Assembly: GCA_031310005.1 (NCBI GenBank)
Contig: CM062379.1
Coordinates: 3,596,001-3,660,000, forward strand
Reading direction: 5' to 3'
Length of the DNA stretch: 64,000 bases
From: Dactylellina haptotyla
Taxonomy: Eukaryota; Ascomycota; Orbiliomycetes; Orbiliales; Orbiliaceae
Position numbers and translations under genes: made by a program. Each line of letters opens with the position of its first letter. Within the stretch, counting starts at the first letter, position 1. This document shows, piece by piece, positions 36,318 to 46,779 of the stretch. Under the pieces are notes generated by a model, which had not been told where the DNA came from, made no database searches, and was given only the letters and a program-made list of their open reading frames with translations.

Positions 36318-38400
36318 ATGGGGAACTGCAGCTCGTGCTGCGGAAGTACGCCTTTCCTTCCTTTGTCGTCATCTCCTCGATACCAGAAACAGTCCGCTAA
36401 CCTTGTCTCCTGTCTTAGACCGGTCGGACGGTTACAATGAAGTCCCCCAACTAGCCGAGAGCGAAAGAGAAGCCGTCTCCGACCTTCTTCAATATCTCGA
36501 AAATGTAAGGAAATTCGAAAAAATATAACCTCGTCATCACCGGGATTTTCTTCCTAGTCCCCCCCAAACAGACGAGAGGAAATGAAGGAGACGAGAAAAT
36601 GAAAGCAGAAAAGACTGACCCGAGGTGTGTGAATGCAGCGAGCCGAGACGGACTTTTTCTCAGGCGAACCCCTTCGGGCACTGAGCACCCTCGTATACTC
36701 GGACAATGTCGATCTTCAGCGAAGTGCCAGTCTGACATTTGCTGAAATTACCGAAAGAGGTTCGTTCGGAGGCGCCCTTTGAACACCCCTTGCCCGTGAA
36801 CGTTCAGGTATCTAACCTTCTCTCACAGATGTCCGAGAGGTCGACCGGGACACTCTCGAGCCGATACTCTTCCTCCTACAAAGCTCCGATGTCGAGGTCC
36901 AAAGGGCCGCCAGCGCGGCTCTCGGAAACCTCGCCGTCAACAGTACGTCTCCCTACGCCGACTGACACCCATGTCCAAAGTATTGACTCCAATTTCGTAT
37001 AGCACAAAACAAAGTCTCTATCGTACAGCTGGGCGGCCTCCCACCCCTGATACGACAGATGATGTCACCAAACGTTGAAGTGCAATGCAACGCCGTCGGA
37101 TGCATCACAAATCTTGCGACCCACGAGGATAACAAAGCCAAAATCGCGAGATCCGGGGCACTTGGTCCGCTCACTAGACTCGCGAAATCTAAGGACATGC
37201 GTGTTCAGAGGAATGCGACTGGTGCCCTTCTCAACATGACCCATTCCGACGACAACAGACAGCAACTCGTTAGCGCCGGTGCAATCCCCGTTCTCGTCTC
37301 CCTCCTATCCTCACACGACCCAGACGTTCAATACTACTGTACGACAGCCCTCAGCAATATCGCTGTGGACGCTGCCAACAGAAAGAAACTCGCGCAGACC
37401 GAACCTCGCCTCGTTCACTCGCTCGTGCATCTGATGGACTCTTCCAGCGCCAAGGTTCAATGTCAGGCCGCACTGGCACTCCGAAATTTGGCTTCGGATG
37501 AGAAATACCAACTGGAAATTGTCCGATCCAAGGGTCTACCTCCCCTCCTGAAACTCCTCCAGGCTTCGCTACTTCCTCTCGTCCTCTCGGCCGTTGCTTG
37601 TATCCGCAATATCTCAATCCACCCGCTCAACGAATCCCCTATAATCGACGCAGGATTCCTAAAGCCGTTGGTTGATTTGTTGGGAACGACGGAAAACGAA
37701 GAAATCCAATGCCATGCAATTAGTACTCTGCGTAACTTGGCCGCCAGCTCTGACCGCAACAAACAATTGGTATTGGAGGCTGGAGCCGTCCAGAAATGCA
37801 AAGATTTGGTTCTCCACGTGCCTCTCAGCGTTCAATCCGAGATGACAGCGGCCGTTGCTGTCCTCGCTCTGAGCGACGAGTTGAAACCACATCTGCTCAG
37901 CCTGGGCGTTTTTGACGTCCTGATCCCACTTACCGATTCCGAAAGTATTGAAGTCCAGGGAAATAGTGCCGCTGCGTTGGGTAATCTATCTTCTAAAGGT
38001 ATATTCGTCCCCTTAATACATGGTTCAACGATGCCATACTAACAGATCTTCAGTTGGCGACTACAACATGTTCGTACAGGACTGGACCCAACCGTCCGGC
38101 GGAATCCATGGATATCTCAAGCGCTTCCTCGCCAGCGGCGATGCTACCTTCCAACATATCGCCATCTGGACCCTTGTGCAGCTCCTCGAGTCTGAAGACC
38201 AGCAACTGAAGAAACTCATCCTCCAATCCAAGGAGATTGTCTCGACCATCCGAGCCATCGCCGAGAAGAACATTGAGTCGGATGACGAAAGCGAAGATGG
38301 AGAAGCCGAAGTTGTCCAGTTAGCGAGGAGGGCTTCCGACTTGTTGAGCCAATCAGGCACCGAGCAAAACCAAAAGGAGGCCGTAGCAAAGCATCCGTAG
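36318..38400 (+). CDS. vac8: Vacuolar armadillo-repeat protein VAC8, 563 aa
   Basis: Armadillo-repeat scaffold on the vacuole membrane, used in vacuole inheritance, nucleus-vacuole contact and autophagy. Six exons: 36318-36345, 36419-36504, 36639-36759, 36829-36942, 37003-37998, 38054-38400. The start MGNCSSCCG offers Gly2 for myristoylation and Cys4, 7 and 8 for palmitoylation, all in the 28-base first exon. Armadillo repeats with the pattern AALGNLAVN or NLATHEDNK fill residues ~80-500. The acidic C-terminus ([12 protein letters not shown]) ends the protein. Length and repeats match fungal VAC8. Losing the first exon would remove membrane anchoring. Confidence 0.96.
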
Positions 38401-40129
38401 TACGGTGTTCCTCCGATTACCAACTGGCGCACATACAAACCCCGACTTGTTGAACCCACCATAGAAAAGACCACCATATTTTATACCCCAGCTGAGTGCT
38501 CGGAGCGATTCATACGACATATGGAGAAGGAATCGAAAAAAGTAATCCGAGTCCCACCGATTTCAGATCTCCAACTTGATGAAATGGTCCAACATATCCT
38601 CCGTTATCCCAGCAAAGTCACCTAAAATGTCTCTACCATAGATTTCGATTTGAGATATTCGATGTATCCTGCCCCCCGAAGAAGAACAATGTCTTATTTC
38701 TGATATATCTGTGGAAACCCCGAATCTTGTTTACTCTTATATCCTAGGTGCTTACCGTTCCCGAATGAAGCGATTTGTTCACGTCGACCTAGTGCCCTTC
38801 TTTTCTCTCGCGCTTTCGCGTGCTGTGCTCTCTATCTTTCTCTCCTCGTTGGTTTTGTTATTATCAGAAGTTGTAATTGAGCAAAAAGGACGTTTGGAAA
38901 GGACTGGGTTGCTTTTGGATCTTCTTTTTGTTGTATTATCTTATTTTACTTGTCGTCGTCTACTTTAGTCTAGTCTCGTCGTTTCGTTTGCTTTTGGTCT
39001 CACTTGAGGTTTCGAAATGCGAATCTCGAAGCCCGCATCTCCTCAACGCTAATAACGATCCGAAACGCCCTCTTCATCAGACGATTCTCTTATCTTTTGG
39101 TGTTCCTTATCTCTTATCTGTTTTGTTATACCGTTGAGAGCGTTAGAGGAAAGACGACTGAGCAGGAGGTGCCTGCCTGGTAGAAGCTTTGGGGACCCTT
39201 TATCTCCTTTTGAAAGTGAAACTAGGGAATGATAATTCAGAATGAATAATCTTTTCTTTTACTTTTAATAAACTCTCCCGCCATGCCCCCCAGATTTTGT
39301 CTCGATTTCTTCATCCCCTCTCTCTGTTTCCGCTTTGTAAATATACCCTACCCGCTTTTTTTTTTTTCTTTTCACGAAATTTATTTTTATAAAAAGAAAA
39401 CTGCGTTCCCATTAGAAAGTTCTTGAAGTTTTTGAGATTCATTCATCTGGATGACTAAGTAGTTAACTTATGTCATCAATCTAAGCCCATGTTTTTGGCT
39501 ATTAGCCGGCCGAAGAGCCTGCAATTCGGAACCGGCGCTGGCATTTAAATTTGGAGTTAGCAAGACCCACTCGGGATGATGAGGTGCGGCAACTCAATGG
39601 ACACCATTACCAGATTTATCTGATCATGCCCGAATAAGAAAGTTTCCCCAGATGTCAATGTTACACTCTTTTTCTTTGCTCCGCCATTGTTTGTAGCGTG
39701 TTTAATCTTACGATCGACTCATAACTCTGATACCCCCTTGGAAGTGGGGTTTTCCTCCCTCCTGGGATTCTGAATAGAAAGGCTATGCATTCAGGTTTGC
39801 GTGCGGTATCTGACTGTATATTCGAAGTGAACAGCGTGTTTGAAAGGCTTCGGGGCGCCAACGCGAGGGAAACTCATAATATTCGAATTTGGGCCCGTCG
39901 AGGAGCTCGAGGAGAAACTATAAGAACCCCACCAACGAATATTACCGGACTGTAATATCGGAACACCCTCGGCCTTGCAGCATACCCAATCGATCCTAGT
40001 CACCTGCATTGCATTGGCTAGGCCTAGGTTTCTAGTCTACTAAGAACAGGATTTCCACGTTTTATATTTTGCAACACTTTTATCACTCTAGTGTCATATT
40101 CAATTTATTCTCCCCGTCAGTCGTTCCAC
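38401..40129. other. Intergenic region downstream of VAC8
   Basis: About 1.7 kb. The first part is a pyrimidine-rich probable 3' UTR with T-runs (near 39360). I find no assembled gene; minus-strand open frames at 39661-40009 lack motifs. Confidence 0.45.
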
Positions 40130-41960
40130 ATGCCAGTGCCAACGGGAGGAATTGTGGTGGTATCTGGTGGGAGTGCAGCAAATAGTCTCGTCTGTTACAC
40201 ACCTATTTCCTGAACTTAAATATATTTCGTAATATCCGGCTAACTATTCGGGTCGTATAGGTCGATGTTTTCAATAATGTCAGCGCAGGAAGCCCAATCT
40301 CGTATATTATTGGTATATCGGATAATGGAGGTATATTTTATAAAATCGAATTGGTTTCTTATAAAGCAGCAGGCTGACATATATTTTTGGGATGGGTGTC
40401 TAGGCTCCACATCTGAGCTTATTCGTATGTTATAAACCTCGTCGAAACTAGAATCACGACATGATTTCTTTAACAATACTGATAAATGGATGTGTAGGTG
40501 TCTTCGGTGGCCCGGGAATCGGTGACATAAGAAGTCGACTTGTCAGACTTGTACCCGAAGAACCTGAGGATGAGGAAAGGTTGCGCATCAAGCAGCTTCT
40601 GAACTATCGTCTGCCGCCGTCTGCCGAGACTGCTAGGCACGAATGGAATCTTATCATTGAAGGGACACATGATAAGTGGATCGGAATATCATCTGAGAAG
40701 AAAGAGCTTTTAAGAAGTTTCTTCATTCTAGTACGATTCTACGGGAAGCTTTACCATTTTGATATAAACATATTTCTTATCGTATGACGTGAACAGGTTG
40801 GATCTGAAATCACCAAACGCACACGGCCCACGAGCACGTTCAACTTCCAGCTCGCCTCACTGGGTAACCTGTTCATCACCGGATGCCGTCTCTTTTTCGG
40901 GTCCCTCGAATCCGCTATCTTCCTCTTCCGCTCCATCTGCGGCATTCCAGAGCACACGCACGTCATCCCCGTACTAAACAGTAACTTCAGTCACCACATC
41001 GCCGCAGGATTATCCGACGGCACCGTCATAGCCGGACAGAACCAGATTTCCCATCCGTCCGAGGAACCCTTAACGAACAACCAGCTCGTAGCAGGGAATA
41101 AAGCGCTATCGGAACTCACCAATAAACTAAAATCCCAGAATCTCTCTGCTCTAAATGTATCCTTAGCGAACTCCGGGTTTCCAGGAGCGGGCTCGACCAC
41201 GCCGTTGAACCCAGGATACTCCACGCCAGTGGTATACATGCACGACCACGATGAAGTCGAAGACGCGAATCTTCCAGGCTCACTACCCTCCCTCCGTCGG
41301 GGTAACATAATTTTCACAAAAGAAGAAGAGGCGGAATTATCCGCTCGGATCCAGCGGATCTGGTACATCAACCCGTACGGACAGGAGATACGCCCACAGG
41401 CGAACCCGAAGAGTTTGGCCGCGGTGAGAGCCGCCGAGACGGTGGTGTATAGCATCGGCAGTCTGTACACGAGTATCATACCCTGTCTTATCCTACGCGG
41501 GATGGGCGAGGCGATCGCTACATCATCGTCGTGTAAGCACAAGGTGTTGATTTTGAACGGCTCGTTCGACCGCGAAATCGGTCCGGGGAGGACGTTTACG
41601 GCGCTAGATTTTGTGAAGGCGATTACTAATGCGTGCGTGGAGTCTAGAGGGGTTATTGCGGGCGAGGAAGGGTTCGAGCGGTTGACTGCGGAGGCGGAGT
41701 ATAAGAAGTACGTTACGCATGTGTTGTATTTGGAAGGCGAGGGGGTGCCGAAGGTCGATACGGCGAAGTTTAAAGAGTTGGAGATTCATTGTTGGAAGGT
41801 GGTCGGGAGGAAGAACGATGGTGGGAAGGGCATGTTCTTTGAGGCGGCGGCGTTGACACAGGCGTTGGAGATGATTAGAGGGAAGAGGCGGTCGCCGAAG
41901 CAGAGGAGGTCGACGGTGGATTCTGGGAGGAGAGGGTTTCTGCCTGTGCTTGAGATATAG
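40130..41960 (+). CDS. CofD/YvcK-like (UPF0052) family protein, 515 aa
   Basis: Five exons: 40130-40189, 40261-40330, 40404-40424, 40498-40730, 40797-41960. Exon 3 is 21 bases. The spliced N-terminus gives the nucleotide-binding signature of the family: VVVSGGSAANSL, then GISDNGGSTSEL, then RVFGGPGIGDIRSRL, with introns falling inside each block. A conserved middle block is SDGTVIAGQNQISHPS. Bacterial and archaeal relatives are LPPG:FO 2-phospho-L-lactate transferase (CofD, coenzyme F420) and YvcK/GlmR (carbon metabolism). Fungi are not known to make F420, so the substrate here is unknown. A C-terminal basic tail (RGKRRSPKQRRS) is extra. Confidence 0.88.
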
Positions 41961-42230
41961 TTGTGATAACGCGGTTTCTGGTTTGGGAGTTCTCAGGATG
42001 TTTTAGGAGTTGGATATATGTTACATCGGTTTTAATAATAGTCTGATGCTTGGATGTCAAATTCTTGATTTCTTATACTATTCTTAACCCTGGTTCCGAA
42101 GAAAGAGTTCTCTCAAAGTTCACAATAGACTAACGCTTGAACACCATGCATTTACCCAAAGGCTATGAAGCGGAATTCTAATCCATGTAATAGCTAGAGT
42201 AATGGTTTTAATACCTTAAATATTGACAGT

Positions 42231-42923
42231 TCACCTGGGCAAACGAGAACGTGTCTGGGGCATATCACCCTCCGTAGGAGCACGATGCAGAAGATCTGTT
42301 AAATTTAAGTCCTTCCACATGGGCTCCTTTTCTTTCTGTTGAGCTCGGGCGATACCAAAGGCGGCTGTGTAGTAGGAGGTATTTCAGTAGGTTTAACCTC
42401 TAAATCCTTGTATCTAGATGCTCGAAGCCTGCATCTGGCTTACCATGTTGGTCCGGGATGACTAGACGTTAAACTATTAGCAAGGCATCAATTTACTGTG
42501 ACAGTATACCAGATCACATACCATCATCTTCGTCTTCTGGGTTTATCGGTTGATGTTCGGGTGGAACGTAAACCTCTAATTGGCGTTAGATAATGAAAAT
42601 GCTCATTGGGACAGGAGCTGGGCATACCGTCATTGGGAAGCTTGTCACGACAGTAGTCCTAATAAGCAACATGGTAAGCGTATAATAATCCAAGGGTTCA
42701 AATTTCAGGAGACTTCATATACCTCGTACTGCTCGACGATGCGAGGCAGGCGAAAGTGGACGTAGCTAGCACAACGCGAGTCAAGTCAGAGTCTGTTGCA
42801 TTTTGAGGCTGATACGAGTTCGCCGTAGCCGCCTCACTTACGTGCGGTTAGAGTCGCGGGACTATATATGCAATCGTTAGCCTCGCCGTTCGGACAGCCT
42901 CCATTGTTCGGCAAACTCACCAT
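42231..42923 (-). CDS. apc13: Anaphase-promoting complex subunit APC13/SWM1-like, 100 aa, seven exons
   Basis: No long open frame marks this gene; I assembled it from splice signals. Exons 42921-42923 (only the ATG), 42842-42861, 42723-42765, 42628-42658, 42522-42575, 42444-42461, 42231-42364; introns are 52-79 bases. The product keeps frame at all six junctions. It has the APC13 pattern: a short N-terminus, then DYCRDKLPNDEVYVPPE (compare animal APC13, WREDKLPYEDVAIP), an acidic linker, and MWKDLNLTDLL (compare MKWTDLALQYL). APC13 is a small scaffold subunit stabilising the TPR arm of the cyclosome. RNA evidence would settle the start exon, since an ATG-only exon is unusual. Confidence 0.78.
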
Positions 42924-43390
42924 CTTGATCCGAGGGTGCGCAGGTGTATTACATGTAGATACCAACCAGCTCAGAGGCTCGGACGATGGTGTTGGCCTGA
43001 GGTTTAGGTGTTGCCGGAAACAAACAAACAAAGCGCGATCAGGTGATGGTCTCTTATCTATCTCATCTCAATCAGCGCTGGTTTCTGTTAGGGCTCCGAC
43101 GATTTCTTGGCGCCCACAAACCAGAAAATTAATTTTGGCTGGTCCTCCCAAATTCGACACAATTCCCATCTCCCAGCAAGCATCGACGACCAGGACAGCC
43201 AAACCCGCCAACCTCCTATCTCCCACCAACCCTCACGAAAAGTCAACCTGTACGTAGCCGAAACACCCATATCTCTCGAAACCTCTTCCCTCTGTCGACT
43301 GGGAAATACATTTATCATTTTGTCTCGCGAACAGCACGCTGATTGTTGACCGATAGAACTTCGACTTACCTCGACCTTTTACTCGCAAAC
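42924..43390. other. Divergent promoter region of APC13 and RPS29
   Basis: About 470 bases between divergent starts. The bases just before the RPS29 ATG are pyrimidine-rich, as in ribosomal protein gene leaders. No named element is certain. Confidence 0.5.
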
Positions 43391-43801
43391 ATGGCCCACG
43401 ATCAAGTTTGGTACTCCCGCCCAAGGACCTTCGGCAAGGGCGCTCGTTCTTGGTATGTCGAACTTCTCCCTGTGAACTTTTTAGCAGGAAGGATATAGGA
43501 ATACTCGGAAAACGGATGCCAGAGTTAGATATAGCTGGATATATGGAGGACCTGCAACTATATACGAGCAACGATGCTAATACATCTCTGCGATCACTAT
43601 AGCCGCGTCTGCGCCCATCAAGCCGGTCTCATCCGCAAGTACGGCCTTAACATCTGCCGTCAGTGCTTCAGAGAAAGATCCAAGGATATCGGTTTCTCCA
43701 AGGTTAGCACCCAGCTCCTAGAGCACGCAGTCAACGACCCGCAGCTCGCACAATGCCGATATGAGGACCAGAACACTAATTATACGCTGTAGAACCGATA
43801 A
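43391..43801 (+). CDS. rps29: 40S ribosomal protein uS14 (RPS29), 56 aa
   Basis: Zn-binding protein of the small subunit head. Exons 43391-43452, 43603-43702 and 43793-43801. The spliced protein begins [17 protein letters not shown] and contains the four-Cys zinc site: CRVC and CRQC with spacing typical of uS14 ([14 protein letters not shown]). The last exon is 9 bases, adding only Asn-Arg-stop, so the end is DIGFSKNR, like other fungal RPS29 proteins. Reading through intron 2 would give an unrelated 30-residue tail. Introns are 150 and 90 bases; the large first intron is common in ribosomal protein genes. Confidence 0.95.
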
Positions 43802-44598
43802 ATTTGCCTTTTTTCTCGAACCCAAGGGGAAGAGCGGAAGGGGACATTGCATTTTTTTCGTTTTATGAGCAATATCCCAATATATACGATACGACCGGAC
43901 AGACAGAGATATACCTCCTTTTTTCTACATTCCCTCCGCTAGAATGATGTGAACCACTTTCTTCTCCCCTGTGCTCCTCCATTTCTCAGCACACAATTCA
44001 CAACTCTCTCGATACGACGTCCTACCTTGGAATTCCGGCGACGATCCTTTCCCCGACGCCGAATTTTTTTGCTTGGTGGACTCCCTTTTAGATACTACCT
44101 TTTTCTTATGTGTCATATTCTTTGATTCATTCGGGTGTTCATGCGGATTAGTCGCCTTTATTTATGGATAAGCTTATTATAATGCGAATTCAGTTTCGTT
44201 GACGAATTTTTAGTCTCCCTATTTTGGCAGCTTGAGAGTCGTATAATTGCAATCGTGATAGACGACGTGATATAGATCGTGATGCGAAGTAGGATGGCAA
44301 CTTGAAATATCCTCTGAGAGACTCATTTTAAATTTACTGGTAGATCGGATGGATTCTTGCTTGTGTGTAAAGATAAGAGGTCTAGGTAGGATAATACGTA
44401 GCAAGAAGACCGGTTACATAGTACATAGAGCATCGACGGATGAATTTTAGAAGTGTTTTTGATTTGGCATCAGGCAGTGCTTTAAATACGTTCTTAACAC
44501 TGCCAGACTCAATTCGGGCTATATATATATATATCAAATATTTACAAAGATGCTTTAACAGAGAATCTCAGGTGATATATCCACACAGCGATGATTGA
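43802..44598. other. Convergent 3' region
   Basis: AT-rich space between RPS29 and the eIF5A-like gene, with a (TA)n run near 44521-44532. I see no gene. Confidence 0.45.
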
Positions 44599-45069
44599 CT
44601 ATTTCGCTTTACAGAATTTAGCATAGACTTCCTGCCCCTGGCTACTGAAAGTAATGATATCCAACTTTTCACCCGCTTGAACGGCAGCTTTTATACGATC
44701 AACCTCGAATTCTGGAGGTAGCTCTATGAGCGTCTCGTTATCGACTCCTTCTACTGGAACAGGGTCGGTAGTATTTTCTCTCGTATTCTTCGGCTTTAAA
44801 TATAAATAGTTCTCGTCAATCTCAACGAGAGAGAACCTTTTTATCGAACCTGCGGCTATCTGGATGGTATGTGTCGGCTTGCTTAGAATTTCGAGCTTTC
44901 TCTGCGTGAGAATGTTACGAGCGATCACATGTACTTTCGGGCGACCCGTCTTGCCGGGCTTTGAACGAGATATCTCCAGGACCTTGTAAGGAGCGTTATC
45001 AGACCAGATGTAGTCGCCTAATTTTATTTCAGCGAGGACTTTGGTAACTATTTCGGTATTTTCGGTCAT
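44599..45069 (-). CDS. Divergent eIF5A-like protein, 156 aa
   Basis: Single exon. Length and order match eIF5A: an SH3-like N-terminal domain (IKLGDYIWSDNAPYKVLEI), the exposed loop, then an OB-fold C-terminal domain (FSLVEIDENYLYL). The Lys that becomes hypusine aligns with K40 (SKPGKTGRPKVHV), but the flanking loop differs from the nearly invariant STSKTGKHGHAK: Thr to Pro before the Gly, His to Thr after the Lys, and Pro for Ala two before the last Lys. The N-terminus is shorter and lacks the usual acidic stretch. It is likely a paralogue beside a canonical eIF5A located elsewhere; whether it is hypusinated is not predictable here. Confidence 0.72.
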   Translation of the reverse strand: MTENTEIVTKVLAEIKLGDYIWSDNAPYKVLEISRSKPGKTGRPKVHVIARNILTQRKLEILSKPTHTIQIAAGSIKRFSLVEIDENYLYLKPKNTRENTTDPVPVEGVDNETLIELPPEFEVDRIKAAVQAGEKLDIITFSSQGQEVYAKFCKAK

Positions 45070-45296
45070 TTTTAAACACTTGAAGGGAAAAGCGGCGATG
45101 CAATGTAGTTGATGTTGCGGGGTATGTGAGAATAAGATGAACTGGGAGTATCACGGTTGGGTCTGGTTCAACGAGACCAGGGAGTATCGTTATGCGCCAA
45201 AAATGCAACAGATAGCTCCAACAGTATCACATTTCAGTTTGCTACAAACTCAAATTGCAAATGGAATTATAAATATATATATACAAGTCATCCGCA

Positions 45297-46148
45297 TCAA
45301 CCATCGTAGTCTGTACTTTTAATAACCGTTTTCCAGTCACCGAGAACGCTCAAGGTCTGTTCACACTTCCCTCGTACCTCCTCATAACAATCCGTGCCAA
45401 TAGGCACCCGAAACGGCACCTCCTTCCCCTCCGCCACCCCTTCACCGCGCACCAAATCCACTATGATATTCACAAGCTTGATGGGATCACCAGGTTGCGC
45501 TCTATCCTCCTTCGCCAGATACTCCAGCTGTTTCTCATAAATCCCCTGATAATCTTCCACACTCGACGTTGCAGCCTTCATCTTCTCACCGGACAGCAAC
45601 ATCGTCCGAAACCGGCCGGGCTCGATCAACAACGTTTTGATACCAAACCGCCTCGTCTCCCCGCGTAAACTCTCCACGGCCCCTTCGAGCGCGAACTTGG
45701 AGCTCGCGTAGGCCCCGCAGCCCGGATGCCCGATCCATCCGGACAGTGAGCTGATAAACACCAAGGTCCCTGATTTCTGCTGTCTGAAGTACGGGAGCAC
45801 TCCGCGGGTAACGTTAATCGGCCCGAAGAAATTCGTGGCGAACTGGGACTGCCATGTCTCCGGGGCGAGGTCCTCCCAGTTGCCGATTTGGACGTACCCG
45901 GCGTTGTTGACGAGCACGTCGATGCGGCCGTGGATTGAGACCGCCTGGGCGATTACGGCGGCGATAGTGGGTTCGTCGGATGTGACGTCGAATTGGAGGG
46001 TGGATGCGCCGAGGGATTCGAGGGACAGGATGGATTCCGGGTTGCGGGCTGTGGCGATTACTTTGTCCCCTCTGGCGAGGATATTGTGGACGAGTTGCTC
46101 GCCGATGCCGGATGAGCAGCCGGTTATGAACCAGACGAGTTCAGCCAT
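45297..46148 (-). CDS. Short-chain dehydrogenase/reductase, 283 aa
   Basis: Single-exon NAD(P)-dependent oxidoreductase of the classical SDR family. The cofactor motif TGCSSGIG lies near residues 9-16, VNNAG near 83, the catalytic Ser in FISSLSG near 138, and YASSK (active Tyr and Lys) near 150. The start ATG directly precedes the cofactor motif. The substrate cannot be deduced. It belongs to the NADP-leaning group with an ARNPES segment after the second strand. It sits 227 bases upstream of the eIF5A-like gene on the same strand, with no evidence of cooperation. Confidence 0.93.
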   Translation of the reverse strand: MAELVWFITGCSSGIGEQLVHNILARGDKVIATARNPESILSLESLGASTLQFDVTSDEPTIAAVIAQAVSIHGRIDVLVNNAGYVQIGNWEDLAPETWQSQFATNFFGPINVTRGVLPYFRQQKSGTLVFISSLSGWIGHPGCGAYASSKFALEGAVESLRGETRRFGIKTLLIEPGRFRTMLLSGEKMKAATSSVEDYQGIYEKQLEYLAKEDRAQPGDPIKLVNIIVDLVRGEGVAEGKEVPFRVPIGTDCYEEVRGKCEQTLSVLGDWKTVIKSTDYDG

Positions 46149-46779
46149 TATTTAAATTTCGAGATAGAGTCCGTGAAGTAGACAAGTAGGTTATTCTACT
46201 GATTTTACACAAGACCAATGGTTTGGTCATTTGGTAATCTTAGGAAATCCATTTGGGGTTTATATATTGAGTGAAGTCGATGCTTTGACCTCACATTACT
46301 GTAGATATTCATGATACTTAGATAATCATTGAGGCGTCATTCTTAATCATCGATTGTGGAGATAGTTCACGGACCAGTCTTGGGAGTCTTTTAGTAGCCG
46401 AGGGGTCAGGTATGTTAATTTAGAGGTTGACTAGGTAGGAGGAATTCTTTGTAATAGGTTAGTAATGCTGGCGGTTTAAACATGGAGCTTGCGGATATAA
46501 GATCTCAGCTCGCTCAAAGTCCGCTACAGCCATCAAACCGAACCAATTCACGTTAAGCAATTATGTAAGTCTTTTTCGGGTCGGCCTGAGAATGTGTTGC
46601 GGTGTGGTAAGTCGAAGCCCGGCCCGCCGAATCGGGTCGACCAGGCCGGACAGGGCAGCAGGGGTCTCTTAGCTGCTGGTTGTGGCGCGCCGAGAACCAA
46701 ACTCATCTGCTTCGTCCAGCAACTTTTTGAACTTCACTCGAACTTTGAACAATACAATCCACAGGGAGCGGCCGCAACC
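46149..46779. other. Divergent upstream region of SDR and CYP8
   Basis: I see no gene. The 46594-46779 stretch is probably CYP8 leader, with an upstream ATG at 46594 out of frame with CYP8. Confidence 0.4.
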
